In this document: positions 25,389 to 35,339 of the stretch, piece after piece
Layout of the letters: each line of letters opens with the position of its first letter
How positions within the stretch are numbered: position 1 is the stretch's first letter
NCBI GenBank assembly: GCA_002840535.1
Contig: PHBH01000023.1
Coordinates: 1 to 64,000, forward strand
Length of the DNA: 64,000 nt
From: Deltaproteobacteria bacterium HGW-Deltaproteobacteria-15
GTDB lineage: Bacteria > Desulfobacterota > DSM-4660 > Desulfatiglandales > HGW-15
Reading direction: 5' to 3'
Program-made: the position numbers and the translations under genes
The notes under the pieces: model-generated
Told to the model about the DNA's origin: nothing
Seen by the model: the letters and a program-made list of their open reading frames with translations, nothing else
Database searches by the model: none

Positions 25389-26828
25389 ATGCTCTCGAAT
25401 CGCCAAACCTTAATCAGCGCCTACCGATCATTCGACATCCTGACAGCGGTCTTCTCTTTTGCCCTGGCAGGTTGGGTGACCCACTCCATTCAAAACGGAG
25501 ACCTATCGATTTATGCCTACTTGGACATGCGGATGAAGGCGCAAAACGTTGGTCTCTTTCTTCTGTTCATTTATCTCTGGCAGTTTATTTTTTTAGAATC
25601 GGCGCTTTACCGTTCGAGGCGACTTAGCACTCGAAGAGAGGAAGTTTACGACCTGCTCAAGGCAACTTCCAAGGGTACCCTGCTGCTCTGCATAGCATCC
25701 CTCGCATTCAACATCACCATGATCACGCCCCTGTTTATCCTTCTGTTCTGGGCGTCCACCAGCTTGATCTGCCTTTCGGGCAGGCTGTTTCTCAGGCGAC
25801 TGCTTGAATGGCTCCGTCTCCGCGGTCGCAACATTCGGAACATGTTGATCGTGGGCACCAACGAGAGAGCAGTGCGTCTTTGCAGGAACATCGAATCAAG
25901 ACCTGAACTTGGGTACCGCCTGCTGGGTTACGTGGACGGGGATTGGAGAGGAAACGGCGTCTTTCAAAAGACGGGTTATCCAATAATCAGTGATTTCGAG
26001 AATTTTCCCGCCTTCCTCAGGGCCAATGCAGTAGATGAGGTGATCCTCTGTTTGCCCGTTAAATCTTTTTACGATCAAATCTGTTCGATTTCGCATACTT
26101 GTGAAGAGCAAGGAATACTCGTAAGGTACCTTACGAATCTCTTTGATACGAAGCTCGCTCGCGTCAAGGCGGATCACATCGAAGGCGAACCTGTGATCTG
26201 CCAGTACACCGGATCCATTGAAGGGTGGCAGGCGGGGATCAAACGTCTTTGCGATATCGTCTTTTCTTCGATGCTGTTGCTGGGGCTCTCACCCCTCCTG
26301 CTCCTGATCGCCCTTGTAGTCAAAATCACGTCGCCGGGCCCGGTGTTGTTCGTACAGGAACGTATAGGCCTCAACAAACGGCGATTTCCCTGCTACAAGT
26401 TCAGAAGCATGGTATCCGATGCCGAAAACAGGCAGGCGGCCCTCGAATCGCTCAATGAAGTCAGCGGTCCGGTCTTCAAAATTGAAAACGATCCACGCAT
26501 TACGGACATTGGAAGAATACTGCGCAAAACCAGCATGGATGAATTGCCTCAGTTGATCAATGTCTTGAAAGGGGAAATGAGCCTGGTCGGCCCTCGCGCA
26601 CTACCGGTGCGGGATTACAACGGCTTCCGGGAGGACTGGCATCGCAGGCGCTTCAGCGTGCGTCCAGGCATTACCGGGCTCTGGCAGGTGAGCGGCAGAA
26701 GTTCCGTTTCCTTCGAGAGGTGGATGGAACTGGATATGCGGTACATCGACCAGTGGTCCCTGTGGCTGGATGCACGAATTCTTGCGCAAACCATACCAGC
26801 CGTCCTCAGGGGAACGGGAGCCTGCTGA
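25389..26828 (+). CDS. Undecaprenyl-phosphate sugar phosphotransferase (priming transferase)
   Basis: A 479-residue polyisoprenyl-phosphate hexose-1-phosphate transferase of the WbaP/WcaJ type, which starts repeat-unit assembly on undecaprenyl phosphate. Four to five TM helices cover residues 15-140, followed by a CoA-binding-like Rossmann segment (NMLIVGTNERAVRLCR) and the C-terminal bac_transf domain. That domain has KRLCDIVFSSMLLLGLSPLL, GPVLFVQERIGLN, CYKFRSMV, RKTSMDELPQLINVLKGEMS and LVGPRALP. The frame is open from 25323, but bases 25323-25346 belong to a dispersed repeat; family homology starts near the ATG at 25389, which has no strong ribosome site. The sugar is probably glucose or galactose; not determined. 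Confidence 0.9.
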   Translation: MLSNRQTLISAYRSFDILTAVFSFALAGWVTHSIQNGDLSIYAYLDMRMKAQNVGLFLLFIYLWQFIFLESALYRSRRLSTRREEVYDLLKATSKGTLLLCIASLAFNITMITPLFILLFWASTSLICLSGRLFLRRLLEWLRLRGRNIRNMLIVGTNERAVRLCRNIESRPELGYRLLGYVDGDWRGNGVFQKTGYPIISDFENFPAFLRANAVDEVILCLPVKSFYDQICSISHTCEEQGILVRYLTNLFDTKLARVKADHIEGEPVICQYTGSIEGWQAGIKRLCDIVFSSMLLLGLSPLLLLIALVVKITSPGPVLFVQERIGLNKRRFPCYKFRSMVSDAENRQAALESLNEVSGPVFKIENDPRITDIGRILRKTSMDELPQLINVLKGEMSLVGPRALPVRDYNGFREDWHRRRFSVRPGITGLWQVSGRSSVSFERWMELDMRYIDQWSLWLDARILAQTIPAVLRGTGAC

Positions 26829-27006
26829 AACGTCATCAGAACCCTTTCTCCGATGGCCATACAATGATACGACCTCTGAAACTCCCCGATAATCGGAAAA
26901 GTATACATCAAAAGATACGTCCGTTTCCGGCGGTTGCCGGGAAGACAGGCCCGAAGCGGATGAGATCCCCCCTCCTGTGAACCTCCACTTCAAGAAAGGA
27001 ACTCTT

Positions 27007-28446
27007 GTGGGTGCAGCTGAACTCAGCGCAAACGCTTCTTCGAATACCGGCGACGCCGCCGTCACACAGGGGATGACATCCGTCTGCCTGATATTGCTCC
27101 TCCTTTCCGCCGCCGCTGAGGGCATCGTGGGGAATGTTGCGAAGCTTATGTGGCTGCTTTCACTTGTGCCTCTTACGGTGATGAACCCCGGGGCGGGCCT
27201 CGGTATCTATGTGGCTTCGGCGGCGATCTATAGCGCTCCCTACGTGTACGGCATGGCGGGACAATCCTCTCGATTTGGGTCGCTGTTCGAGCGTCCCGAC
27301 AATTTTGCACTGGGCGGCACCCTCCTGTTCTGGATGCTCTGCTTCCGTCGGCGGCTGCTGTGGAGATCCTGGGGACTGGCCGTTCTGATATCCATGTTTT
27401 TGCTGATTACCTTTGCCCATGCCACAATCCTGGGTCTGATGACCCGCACGAACTTCGCGGTCTTCATGCGGATGTTCGGCTTCCCCCTGATCCTCTTCCT
27501 TCTGATCGTGGGCAGCCCGGTTTCCGGCGGATACATGCGAGCGTTCTTTGCGACTGTCATGACTCTGACGGTCTACCTGGCCGCAATTTCCGTTCTGGAG
27601 GGTATTGACCTGCGAGCACTCATCATCCCGACCTGGGTGACTGATCCGCAATTGAACGAAACCATCGGCACGAACCGATCCGGTGGCACTTTCCTTCAAT
27701 CGGAATGGAACGGTTTTGCACTGTGTCTGGGGTTCTGCATCATGGTGGGTCTGCTCCTTATGGACAATCGGCGCTACGGGTTTCTGAAGTATGCTGCAGT
27801 CCTGTTGTGTCTTGCCGCAATCTACTTCACTTTCACCAGGGCGGCCTGGCTCGCAACCGCGGCCGCATCTCTGCTGCTTCTCCTTCGATCGCCTCAGCCC
27901 CGTGATCGACTGCATCTGAAACGCATCTTCTCCATCGCTGTGATTGGCATCGCCTTATTTGTCCTGATCCTTTTTCCCGGGGGCACTGCCAAAAAGCGAA
28001 CCGCCGACACTGATACCGTATATTTTCGGATCAACCTCTGGATGGCGGGAGTTCAAATGGCCATGAACAGACCGATTCTCGGTCACGGGTTCGGTCAATT
28101 CAAAGAAGGGGTTGTCGACTACCACGAAGATACCAGTTTGGTCCCCTTTGCCAACCTCCCAGAGGAAGGGATGGTCGCCCACAACACCATGCTGAACATA
28201 TTGGTCGAGCAGGGAGGTTTGGGATTGCTCCTGTATCTCATGATCTTCATTCAGATCTACCTCAGGGCGAGACGGGCGAGTATCGCCTTGTCACCCAAAG
28301 CGGGGCAGATATGGGTGACCGCATTCACGTTGGTTTACATCATCAATACGCAGTTCATCGTGGCCTATGAGCCGACCACCAATTTCATCTACTACGGGGC
28401 CATGGGTCTCTTGATCGGTACCGAAAACGACGGCGCCGGGTCGTAG
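27007..28446 (+). CDS. O-antigen ligase/polymerase (Wzy-C family)
   Basis: A 479-residue polytopic protein with about 12 hydrophobic helices and the Wzy_C-type periplasmic loop between them: YFRINLWMAGVQMAMNRPIL, GHGFGQFKEG and EEGMVAHNTMLNILVEQGGL. This is the pattern of O-antigen ligases and EPS polymerases; in this locus it most likely polymerises repeat units. The GTG at 27007 is chosen because AAAGGAA lies seven bases upstream; another GTG at 26977 would extend it by ten residues. The 178 bases before it contain nothing I recognise. Confidence 0.85.
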   Translation: MGAAELSANASSNTGDAAVTQGMTSVCLILLLLSAAAEGIVGNVAKLMWLLSLVPLTVMNPGAGLGIYVASAAIYSAPYVYGMAGQSSRFGSLFERPDNFALGGTLLFWMLCFRRRLLWRSWGLAVLISMFLLITFAHATILGLMTRTNFAVFMRMFGFPLILFLLIVGSPVSGGYMRAFFATVMTLTVYLAAISVLEGIDLRALIIPTWVTDPQLNETIGTNRSGGTFLQSEWNGFALCLGFCIMVGLLLMDNRRYGFLKYAAVLLCLAAIYFTFTRAAWLATAAASLLLLLRSPQPRDRLHLKRIFSIAVIGIALFVLILFPGGTAKKRTADTDTVYFRINLWMAGVQMAMNRPILGHGFGQFKEGVVDYHEDTSLVPFANLPEEGMVAHNTMLNILVEQGGLGLLLYLMIFIQIYLRARRASIALSPKAGQIWVTAFTLVYIINTQFIVAYEPTTNFIYYGAMGLLIGTENDGAGS

Positions 28447-28460
28447 GCGAGGGCAAGGAA

Positions 28461-30332
28461 ATGTGCGGAATCACCGGCATCGCCGGCAATAAGGTATCCC
28501 ATCAAGACGTCTCCCTGGTCGAGCGGATGTGTGCCGTCTTACGACATCGGGGACCCGATGACTTCGGGGTTCGCGAGGAGAAGGGATGCATTTTAGGCCA
28601 GTCAAGACTGAGCATTATCGACCTGGAAGGAGGGCACCAGCCGCTTGGCAATGAAGACGGCACCGTTTGGATCACCTTCAACGGGGAAATATACAACTAC
28701 CTGGAGATCAGGAAGGATCTGATCGCCCGTGGACACTGCATCAGCACGATGACCGACACGGAGGTGATCGTGCATCTTTATGAGGACTATGGGATCCGGC
28801 TGGTTGAAAAACTGAACGGGATGTTCGCGTTCGCTCTCTGGGATGCGAATCGTCGCACCCTTTTCCTCGTTCGAGACCGTTTGGGAATCAAGCCGCTCTA
28901 TTATCACCTCAAGGGTGACCGCCTGACGTTTGCCTCCGAGATGAAAGCCCTATTGGTGGACCCTGAGACAACTCTGAAAATTGACAGGGAAGCCATTGCC
29001 GAATATCTGACCCTTGGGTACATCCCTGAGCCGAAAACGCCTTTCCTGCAAATTCGAAAACTGAAGGGGGGGAGCTACATCGAGTTTTCGCGCGCACAGG
29101 TACAGGAGAAGCGCTACTGGTACACGCCCACCGGCGACCGTCGCATAACCGCATCCATTGAAGATCTGTGCGAGGAAATTCGTTTCCTGATCGAGGACGC
29201 CGTCCGGCTTCAACTCCGAGCGGATGTCCCCGTCGGTCTATTTGCCAGCGGAGGCCTCGATTCTACCGCGATCATGTGGGCGGCGGCACGGCGGGAGGTA
29301 TCCCTGGAGGCATTCTTGGTGGAGTTCGATAACCTGGCCGCCGACACCCCATTTGCCCGCGCTGCGAGTGCGGCGATGAACATGAGGCTTACGGAAGAGC
29401 ATCTTTCCTATAAGACAGCCGGCAATCTCCTGCCTAAACTCGTCTGGCACCTGGATGAGCCGTTGGCCGATTCGGCCATCATACCCTGCTATCTCGTTGC
29501 AAGAGAAGCCGCCAAAAGGGTGAAAGTGATCCTCAACGGGACCGGAGGTGACGAGATTTTCGGCGGGTATCCTCGATACAATGTAAGAGGCCTACTCCCC
29601 GGAGCCTTTTCACTTTGCCTCGGAAGTGCGCTGTCACTGGCCTCAAGAGCCAACGAGGGGCTGCACAGGTTTTGCGGCCTTCTGGATTACAGGCGAAGAT
29701 ACATGCGACATTTGAGTGTCTTCCCGGAGCAGCATGTGAGATCGGCCCTGGGCCTCAAAGGGCCGGGCAGTGTGGACCGGTTTGTCCGAGGCCTTTTTTC
29801 GGAAAGTTCACGAAGGGATCCGGCGGGATCCATGATGCACGTGGACCTGAACCTCTACCTTCCCGGTGACCTGTTCATGATGCTGGATAAAATGACCATG
29901 GCCGTCTCGCTCGAGGCAAGGGTGCCCCTCCTTGACCACCGGCTGGTTGAGTTCATGGCCACGATCCCGGGATCCATCAAAATGCATGGAAATGAGCTGA
30001 AATGGCTGCTCCGCCGCTCCCTCAGAGGCGCTGTGCCCGACCAGATACTGGACAGGCCGAAACAGGGTTTCGGCCCACCCATTGCAACTTGGATGCAAGG
30101 CCCGTTCGGGGCCGCCAGCCGGAAATTGTTGGCAAGAAAAGACGCAGGGATATGGAACATCCTCCAAAATGACGGGCTCCACTCCTGGAGTCATCCGATC
30201 AGCGGGATATCCAAGCAGGAAGCGGGGCGTCTTTGGTCGCTGCTCGTGCTTGAATTGTGGTGGAGATCTTTTGTGAATAACCAGGACCTGTCCGACCTCG
30301 GAGTCGAGGAACTTGCGATGGGTGGAGGATGA
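28461..30332 (+). CDS. Asparagine synthase-like glutamine amidotransferase of the EPS locus
   Basis: A 623-residue AsnB-type protein. The glutaminase domain starts with the nucleophile Cys2 (MCGITGIAG) and has RHRGPDDFG and FNGEIYNYLEIR. The synthetase domain has the PP-loop (FASGGLDSTAIMW) and NGTGGDEIFGGYPRY. Such proteins are regular members of exosortase-associated and other EPS clusters, where they are thought to amidate a sugar carboxylate instead of making free asparagine. UDP-glucuronate made by the local ugd would give a carboxylate to amidate. Spacing to neighbours is small: 14 bases before, two after. Confidence 0.9.
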   Translation: MCGITGIAGNKVSHQDVSLVERMCAVLRHRGPDDFGVREEKGCILGQSRLSIIDLEGGHQPLGNEDGTVWITFNGEIYNYLEIRKDLIARGHCISTMTDTEVIVHLYEDYGIRLVEKLNGMFAFALWDANRRTLFLVRDRLGIKPLYYHLKGDRLTFASEMKALLVDPETTLKIDREAIAEYLTLGYIPEPKTPFLQIRKLKGGSYIEFSRAQVQEKRYWYTPTGDRRITASIEDLCEEIRFLIEDAVRLQLRADVPVGLFASGGLDSTAIMWAAARREVSLEAFLVEFDNLAADTPFARAASAAMNMRLTEEHLSYKTAGNLLPKLVWHLDEPLADSAIIPCYLVAREAAKRVKVILNGTGGDEIFGGYPRYNVRGLLPGAFSLCLGSALSLASRANEGLHRFCGLLDYRRRYMRHLSVFPEQHVRSALGLKGPGSVDRFVRGLFSESSRRDPAGSMMHVDLNLYLPGDLFMMLDKMTMAVSLEARVPLLDHRLVEFMATIPGSIKMHGNELKWLLRRSLRGAVPDQILDRPKQGFGPPIATWMQGPFGAASRKLLARKDAGIWNILQNDGLHSWSHPISGISKQEAGRLWSLLVLELWWRSFVNNQDLSDLGVEELAMGGG

Positions 30333-30334
30333 GA

Positions 30335-31597
30335 ATGCGATTCGTTCTGTTTATGACGTACCTATTCCCGCCCCTGGGGGGCGGTGGAGTACAGCGAACC
30401 GCAAAATTCGCAAAGTACCTTCCTCAAAACGGATGGAAACCGGTCGTGATCACGGCTGAAGTGAACCGCAGAAACTCGATCGAACAAGGCATCGATTATA
30501 GCCCAATGAAGGAGTTGAAGGACGACACCTTCGATGCGATCCGATGCAGATCGTGGGAACTCAGTCATCTTTACTACCTGCTGCATCGAGTGGGTCTTCG
30601 GAAGATCCTGTTTGAATTCGAACGTCTTGTTCCACTCCTGCATATGAACTACAAAGTGGGCTGGTATCGAACGGCATGCCGAGAGGCCGAAAAGGTCATC
30701 TACAATAGGCCGGTGAAGCTCATCTATTCAAGCTCACCCCCCTACTCCTGCCATCTTGCCGCTCGGGAATTGCAGAAACGGTACAGGCTGCCCTGGGTTG
30801 CGGATTTTCGAGATCCCTGGACCCAGGGCGTCTACAATCCACCTACCAAGTTGCACGAATATTTGGACTCGAGGCTGGAGCGGATCACCGTCAGAAATGC
30901 CGATGCCGTCATTGTCAATACGGAAACGAATAAGTCTACTTTACTTCAGAAATATGATCTTCGTAAGGTATACGTGATCCCCAATGGATACGATCCGGAA
31001 GACTTCGCCGGCATACCGGACGACCTTCCCAAACCCTCAAGGTTTATTGTTGCCTGTTTCGGTAAACTTCATCCGCTTTCTGATCCGACATTCCTCTTTC
31101 GCGCATATCGCAGGTTTCACGACAGGCACCCCGATACCCATTTGAGGATCTTGGGCGAGTGCGCCAGGCCTATCCGGAACGCAATGTCATCAGTGCTCAA
31201 GCAGGGTTCCTGGGAGTCCTCCGGCCGCATAGACCACGAAACCGCTGTGAGTTTTATGGCGAAATCATCGGTTCTGCTCGCCAATGTGTCCAGCGAGAAT
31301 TGCGGCTATTGGGTCCCTGGGAAACTGTATGAATACCTTGCAGCGAGAAAACCTATCCTCTTTATCGGACCGGAAAAGGGGGATGCGGCAGACATCCTGA
31401 AGGCCACACAATCCGGGAAGGTCGTGGGGTTCGAAGAAGAGGCCGTTCTGAAGGCTTTAGAGGATCTCTATCAGCAGCGGCTGAATGGTTCAGAAAAAGG
31501 CACCTCGGATCCCGCGGCGATCCTGAAGTACGATCGCAGGGCCCAGACTCGAGAACTCGCCGACATTTTCAACACTCTTGCGGGCTCGTCGGTTTGA
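30335..31597 (+). CDS. Glycosyltransferase, GT4-like
   Basis: A 420-residue GT-B glycosyltransferase. The N-terminal domain begins FVLFMTYLFPPLGGGGVQRTA, with the glycine-rich loop of GT4 enzymes, and contains VADFRDPWTQG. The C-terminal domain has VIPNGYDPEDF and the nucleotide-sugar site SENCGYWVPGKLYEYLAARK. It adds one sugar of the repeat unit at the cytoplasmic membrane; the sugar is unknown. The ATG at 30335 has GGAGG six bases upstream; an ATG at 30329 overlapping the previous stop is too close to it. Confidence 0.85.
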   Translation: MRFVLFMTYLFPPLGGGGVQRTAKFAKYLPQNGWKPVVITAEVNRRNSIEQGIDYSPMKELKDDTFDAIRCRSWELSHLYYLLHRVGLRKILFEFERLVPLLHMNYKVGWYRTACREAEKVIYNRPVKLIYSSSPPYSCHLAARELQKRYRLPWVADFRDPWTQGVYNPPTKLHEYLDSRLERITVRNADAVIVNTETNKSTLLQKYDLRKVYVIPNGYDPEDFAGIPDDLPKPSRFIVACFGKLHPLSDPTFLFRAYRRFHDRHPDTHLRILGECARPIRNAMSSVLKQGSWESSGRIDHETAVSFMAKSSVLLANVSSENCGYWVPGKLYEYLAARKPILFIGPEKGDAADILKATQSGKVVGFEEEAVLKALEDLYQQRLNGSEKGTSDPAAILKYDRRAQTRELADIFNTLAGSSV

Positions 31598-31611
31598 GCT
31601 GAGAGGAAGTT

Positions 31612-32985
31612 ATGGCAGACCGGCCGATGAGCACGGTACCACCCCAAAAAGCATTCGCCGCGCGGGCGATGACGGCGATAGGTATCTCCGAATTCGGTCT
31701 CCTCGCAACATTCGTTTCAAGCATTGTCGTTTCAAGGCTTCTCGGAGTCGAGGGGAAGGGCATTTTCAGTTTGTTCATGATTACCGTTTCGACCATCATC
31801 ATGTTTTCCGGCTTTGGTGTGGGCCACGGCCAGATGTACCACGTCTCGCGAGACCCACGGAAATTAAGCCATTTCATTCCCAATGCCACGATTCTGTCGC
31901 TCATTCTCGGAGGGGGAATCGCTCTCCTCTACTTCATCATCGGAAGGACATGGTCAATTCGTCTTGTCGTTCAGTTGGGATGGCCGGCGGTGGCTTCGGC
32001 TATGCTCGTGGCGCCGATTTTGTCCATGATCGCTTTTCAGCGTCAATTTTTCCTGTCAACTCACTCATACATCGTTGCAAAGTTCAATTCATTTCTTTGC
32101 CAGGTCATTCCAATGGTTTTTTACCTGGCCTTCTATGCTCTGGGATATATTTCGGTCGTGAGCGTGATCGCGGGTTTTGTTGTAGCCCAATACGTATGTT
32201 TCGCCGTCTTTCAAATATGGATTCGAAGGTCGGGCATTCCCCGAGGCGGTGTTTCCCTATCGTTTGCCAAGGAATCCTTTTCCTTCGGCATACGACAGTA
32301 TCTTAGTGATCTCATGCAGTTTCTGGTAAGCCGCCTGGATTTCTTCCTCGTTGCGTGGTTCTTGGGCGAGTCCGGCCTTGGCCTCTATTCCGTTGCCGTT
32401 TCGCTCGCGGAGATTGCATCACGTGTCCCTGCCGAACTGGGAACCATACTGTTTCCCGCGTTTGCTTCCGGAAGACTGTCCGGTCGGGATGCAGTGGGTA
32501 TAGTGAGAATCACGCTTTTCTTGGCCTTGGTAGCAGCCCTGATCCTCTTTCTTGCAGGGCAATTCATGATATCCATGCTGTTCGGGCCTCAATTCTCGAA
32601 ATCTCTGCCTGCGTTTTATTGGCTCCTGCCTGGCATTGTCGCGTGGAGCACCATCTATGTCACCTTCAATTGCCTGTCGGCAAGCGGAAGACCCGGGCTG
32701 GGAATCCCGATATTTGCCTCCGCGGCCGTGTTGAATTCTGTCTTAAATGTTCTCTTGCTGCCCCGGGTTGGATTGGCTGGAGCAGGCATTGCCGCAACCG
32801 CATGCTATTGGCTGGTAGCCTGCCTGTTCCTCGCGGCCCTTTGCAGGAAAACAAAGTGTTCCATTTCAGAAGCCACCATCATGACCAAGAGCGACTTTCT
32901 CCGGATAATGAACTTCATCTCCGGGATCTTAACCTCTTTGTCTCAGCTGAAATGGAGTCTTCTTTCACGACAGGCGCCAAGGTGA
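31612..32985 (+). CDS. Polysaccharide flippase (Wzx/PST-like)
   Basis: A 457-residue oligosaccharide flippase with about 12-14 TM helices. The N-terminal helix pair (SEFGLLATFVSSIVVSRLLG, then VEGKGIFSLFMI) is typical of the MOP superfamily. It would flip lipid-linked repeat units to the periplasm for the polymerase at 27007. The last residues run past the final helix (LSQLKWSLLSRQAPR) and the stop overlaps a possible GTG start of the next gene. Confidence 0.87.
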   Translation: MADRPMSTVPPQKAFAARAMTAIGISEFGLLATFVSSIVVSRLLGVEGKGIFSLFMITVSTIIMFSGFGVGHGQMYHVSRDPRKLSHFIPNATILSLILGGGIALLYFIIGRTWSIRLVVQLGWPAVASAMLVAPILSMIAFQRQFFLSTHSYIVAKFNSFLCQVIPMVFYLAFYALGYISVVSVIAGFVVAQYVCFAVFQIWIRRSGIPRGGVSLSFAKESFSFGIRQYLSDLMQFLVSRLDFFLVAWFLGESGLGLYSVAVSLAEIASRVPAELGTILFPAFASGRLSGRDAVGIVRITLFLALVAALILFLAGQFMISMLFGPQFSKSLPAFYWLLPGIVAWSTIYVTFNCLSASGRPGLGIPIFASAAVLNSVLNVLLLPRVGLAGAGIAATACYWLVACLFLAALCRKTKCSISEATIMTKSDFLRIMNFISGILTSLSQLKWSLLSRQAPR

Positions 32986-33020
32986 GAGACCGGCAGTTCT
33001 ACCCGCATCCCTCCCATTCC

Positions 33021-35309
33021 ATGAAACGCAACAGCCTTTTGTCATCGTCTCTTTACAAATTACGCTGGATTGCGATGAAGATCTCCAACCGGGATGTACT
33101 TTATGTTCCCAAGCGGGCAAGCTACAGCCTGAAGAAGCTTATCGTAGATAGAACGTTTCGATACAACCACAACGAAGCCTCCATCTTCAAGCGATCGGTG
33201 CCTGAGGACCCCGTGCTTCTCATCAAGTATTTCCGGTCGCGCAGCCGGCCGCTGTTTCATTTTCAAGGAACCGACATCGACCGCATCGTGGCGAGAATCC
33301 CGGAACACGTAAAAAGAGCGACTATTTCAAAGGCCGGTGATATCGCCGCCCATCGTTTCACACACAGGGGAGTAGGGCCCTGTACCGTCGATCCCATCGA
33401 CTGGGAGTTTGATCCACCGCATACATCCGGTTGGTTATGGAGCGCAAACAGGCATTTCGATTTCACACGCTTAGGTTTCGCCTATTGGTACACCCGGGAT
33501 CGCACCTTCTTTGAATCGTTCTCAACGCTTTTTGAATCCTGGACTAACCGGTACCTTAAAAGCCTCGGACGAATCGAATGGGATCATCCTTTTGAAGTCG
33601 CCGCCCGCATCAACGCATGGATTTGGGCGTACTTCCTTTTTCTCCCCTGCCAGGATTGGAAGCCTGTGGCCCATCAACGCTTTCTGAAGGCTTTGGGACG
33701 CCTCGCGCACTATCTCTATCTGACCATAGAATATCACAACCCTGGAAATCACATCCTGTTGGAGTCAAAGGCTCTTGCTCTCTGCGGTGAACTGTTCCCC
33801 GAATTCCGGCGGTCACCGCTGTGGAAGAGGAAGGCTTGGGGGATCATTCAACGTGAAATGAGCAAACAGATCTGTTCTGACGGCGTCCACGCAGAACGCT
33901 CCACTCTCTACCACCGCATCGTCGCAGGGGAATTGGCCGAGTTGCTGCTGTTTTCGATGAGAAACCGGCTCCACGCCACTTCCAAATTGGAAGGAACCGT
34001 GCATCGATTGGCTCTTTTTCAAGCCTGGATCATGGCAGGAGGAGGACAGATGCCAACCCTCGGTGATGCCTACCAGGAAGACAGCTATTTCCGGTTTTCG
34101 GCTCCCCAAATATCAACCTTCCTTTTACAGGAGCGCGCTTTTCCGGGAAACCACACAGCATACTCCGAGCAAACCGACTGGGCGCTGGGGGCCGATCCTG
34201 TTCGCAAACCGGAAGGCGGAAAGGAAATTTCAACGGCCGATCCCCCGCCGGCAATGGCGTTTCCGGAAGGAGGCTATTTCGTGTCAACATGGGGGCGAGG
34301 AGGTGACTCAGCTACCCTGATCTGGGATTGCGGACCGGTTGGGTATCGGGCAAATCCTTACCATGCGCACCTCGATGCATTGAGTTTCACCCTTTCCATG
34401 GACGGTTTACATTGGATCATAGACCCTGGATATGATGAGAATGAAGCGGAGATGAATCAGTCGTTGAGGGGCACCAGGAGCCATACGACGATTCTGGTGG
34501 ACGGAGAAAACCAGTCCATTCTAGCCCCTCTGAACGGCCGTTTTGACGTCTGGTCGCAGGCCACCGCGAGACTGCATGGGTGGGCAAGCTCGCCGGAATG
34601 CGACGTTATGGTAGGCTCGCACGACGGGTACCTGAGACTGCCGGAGCCTGTGAACCACATACGATCGATCGTTTCCATGCGAGGCCATTACTGGTTTGTA
34701 CTGGACCGATTGGAGGGCACAGGGTTCCACCTCGTGGATCAGAGATTCCATGTGGCTCCTGGAGTAAGCATCATCTGGGACGTTGCGTCAAGATACTTTC
34801 TCCTGTCTCAGCAGAATTCCAATCTGCTGCTATTCCCCGCCGTACTTCGAAAGAACGGCTTCGAAGGAGAGTGCGACCTCGACATCGCAATAGAAGAGAG
34901 CCACGCTGAAATGGTCCCCAACAGCATGGAACGATCTCACGTCATCGCCGTTAAGAGAAGCGGTGCTATGCCCTGCCGAATGTCCGCTGTCCTGGCGCCC
35001 GCGAGTGCGGGGGTGCGACGAATCATCGTTTCGGAAAACGGGAGCGGACTCTCGGGATGCTACGAGAAGGCGGAAATACACGCCGATGAATATGTAGACC
35101 GTATTTTTACACGCGCCGGCTTCAGTGAAGGCCCCTGTCGTCTCGGCGACTGGAGCACGGATGCGCAAATGGTCATATTGCGGTATCAACAACGGCGCCT
35201 GACCAAGGCCTTTGTCTACAAGGGAACTACATTCAAAATCGGTGCAGAAGAATTACTCAAGGAGGAGCGGTTTCACCGCATGCCTATCCTGCAGCTCATC
35301 CGGATGTAA
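33021..35309 (+). CDS. Heparinase II/III family polysaccharide lyase-like protein
   Basis: A protein of about 762 residues. An N-terminal alpha/alpha toroid (WLWSANRHFDFTRLGFAYWY, EVAARINAWIWAYFL, YHNPGNHILLESKALALCG, DGVHAERSTLYHRIVAGELA) is followed by a beta-sandwich (DCGPVGYRANPYHAHLDALS, IIDPGYDENE, SLRGTRSHTTILVDGENQS). The His and Tyr residues in YHNPGNH and ERSTLYHR are in the catalytic positions of heparinase II/III. No signal peptide is visible. Such genes are regular parts of EPS clusters and may trim or quality-control uronate polymers. The start is unsure: GTG 32982 overlaps the flippase stop, ATG 33021 has no ribosome site, ATG 33075 is also possible. The open frame upstream to 32355 lies over the flippase and is not real. 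Confidence 0.83.
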   Translation: MKRNSLLSSSLYKLRWIAMKISNRDVLYVPKRASYSLKKLIVDRTFRYNHNEASIFKRSVPEDPVLLIKYFRSRSRPLFHFQGTDIDRIVARIPEHVKRATISKAGDIAAHRFTHRGVGPCTVDPIDWEFDPPHTSGWLWSANRHFDFTRLGFAYWYTRDRTFFESFSTLFESWTNRYLKSLGRIEWDHPFEVAARINAWIWAYFLFLPCQDWKPVAHQRFLKALGRLAHYLYLTIEYHNPGNHILLESKALALCGELFPEFRRSPLWKRKAWGIIQREMSKQICSDGVHAERSTLYHRIVAGELAELLLFSMRNRLHATSKLEGTVHRLALFQAWIMAGGGQMPTLGDAYQEDSYFRFSAPQISTFLLQERAFPGNHTAYSEQTDWALGADPVRKPEGGKEISTADPPPAMAFPEGGYFVSTWGRGGDSATLIWDCGPVGYRANPYHAHLDALSFTLSMDGLHWIIDPGYDENEAEMNQSLRGTRSHTTILVDGENQSILAPLNGRFDVWSQATARLHGWASSPECDVMVGSHDGYLRLPEPVNHIRSIVSMRGHYWFVLDRLEGTGFHLVDQRFHVAPGVSIIWDVASRYFLLSQQNSNLLLFPAVLRKNGFEGECDLDIAIEESHAEMVPNSMERSHVIAVKRSGAMPCRMSAVLAPASAGVRRIIVSENGSGLSGCYEKAEIHADEYVDRIFTRAGFSEGPCRLGDWSTDAQMVILRYQQRRLTKAFVYKGTTFKIGAEELLKEERFHRMPILQLIRM

Positions 35310-35339
35310 GAACTCGATCAGCCGTGAGGACCGGGTAAA

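Noticed and set aside
32355..33020. Upstream 222 codons of the long frame containing the heparinase-like gene
   Set aside because: They lie in another frame over the well-supported flippase gene, and the translation has no homology.
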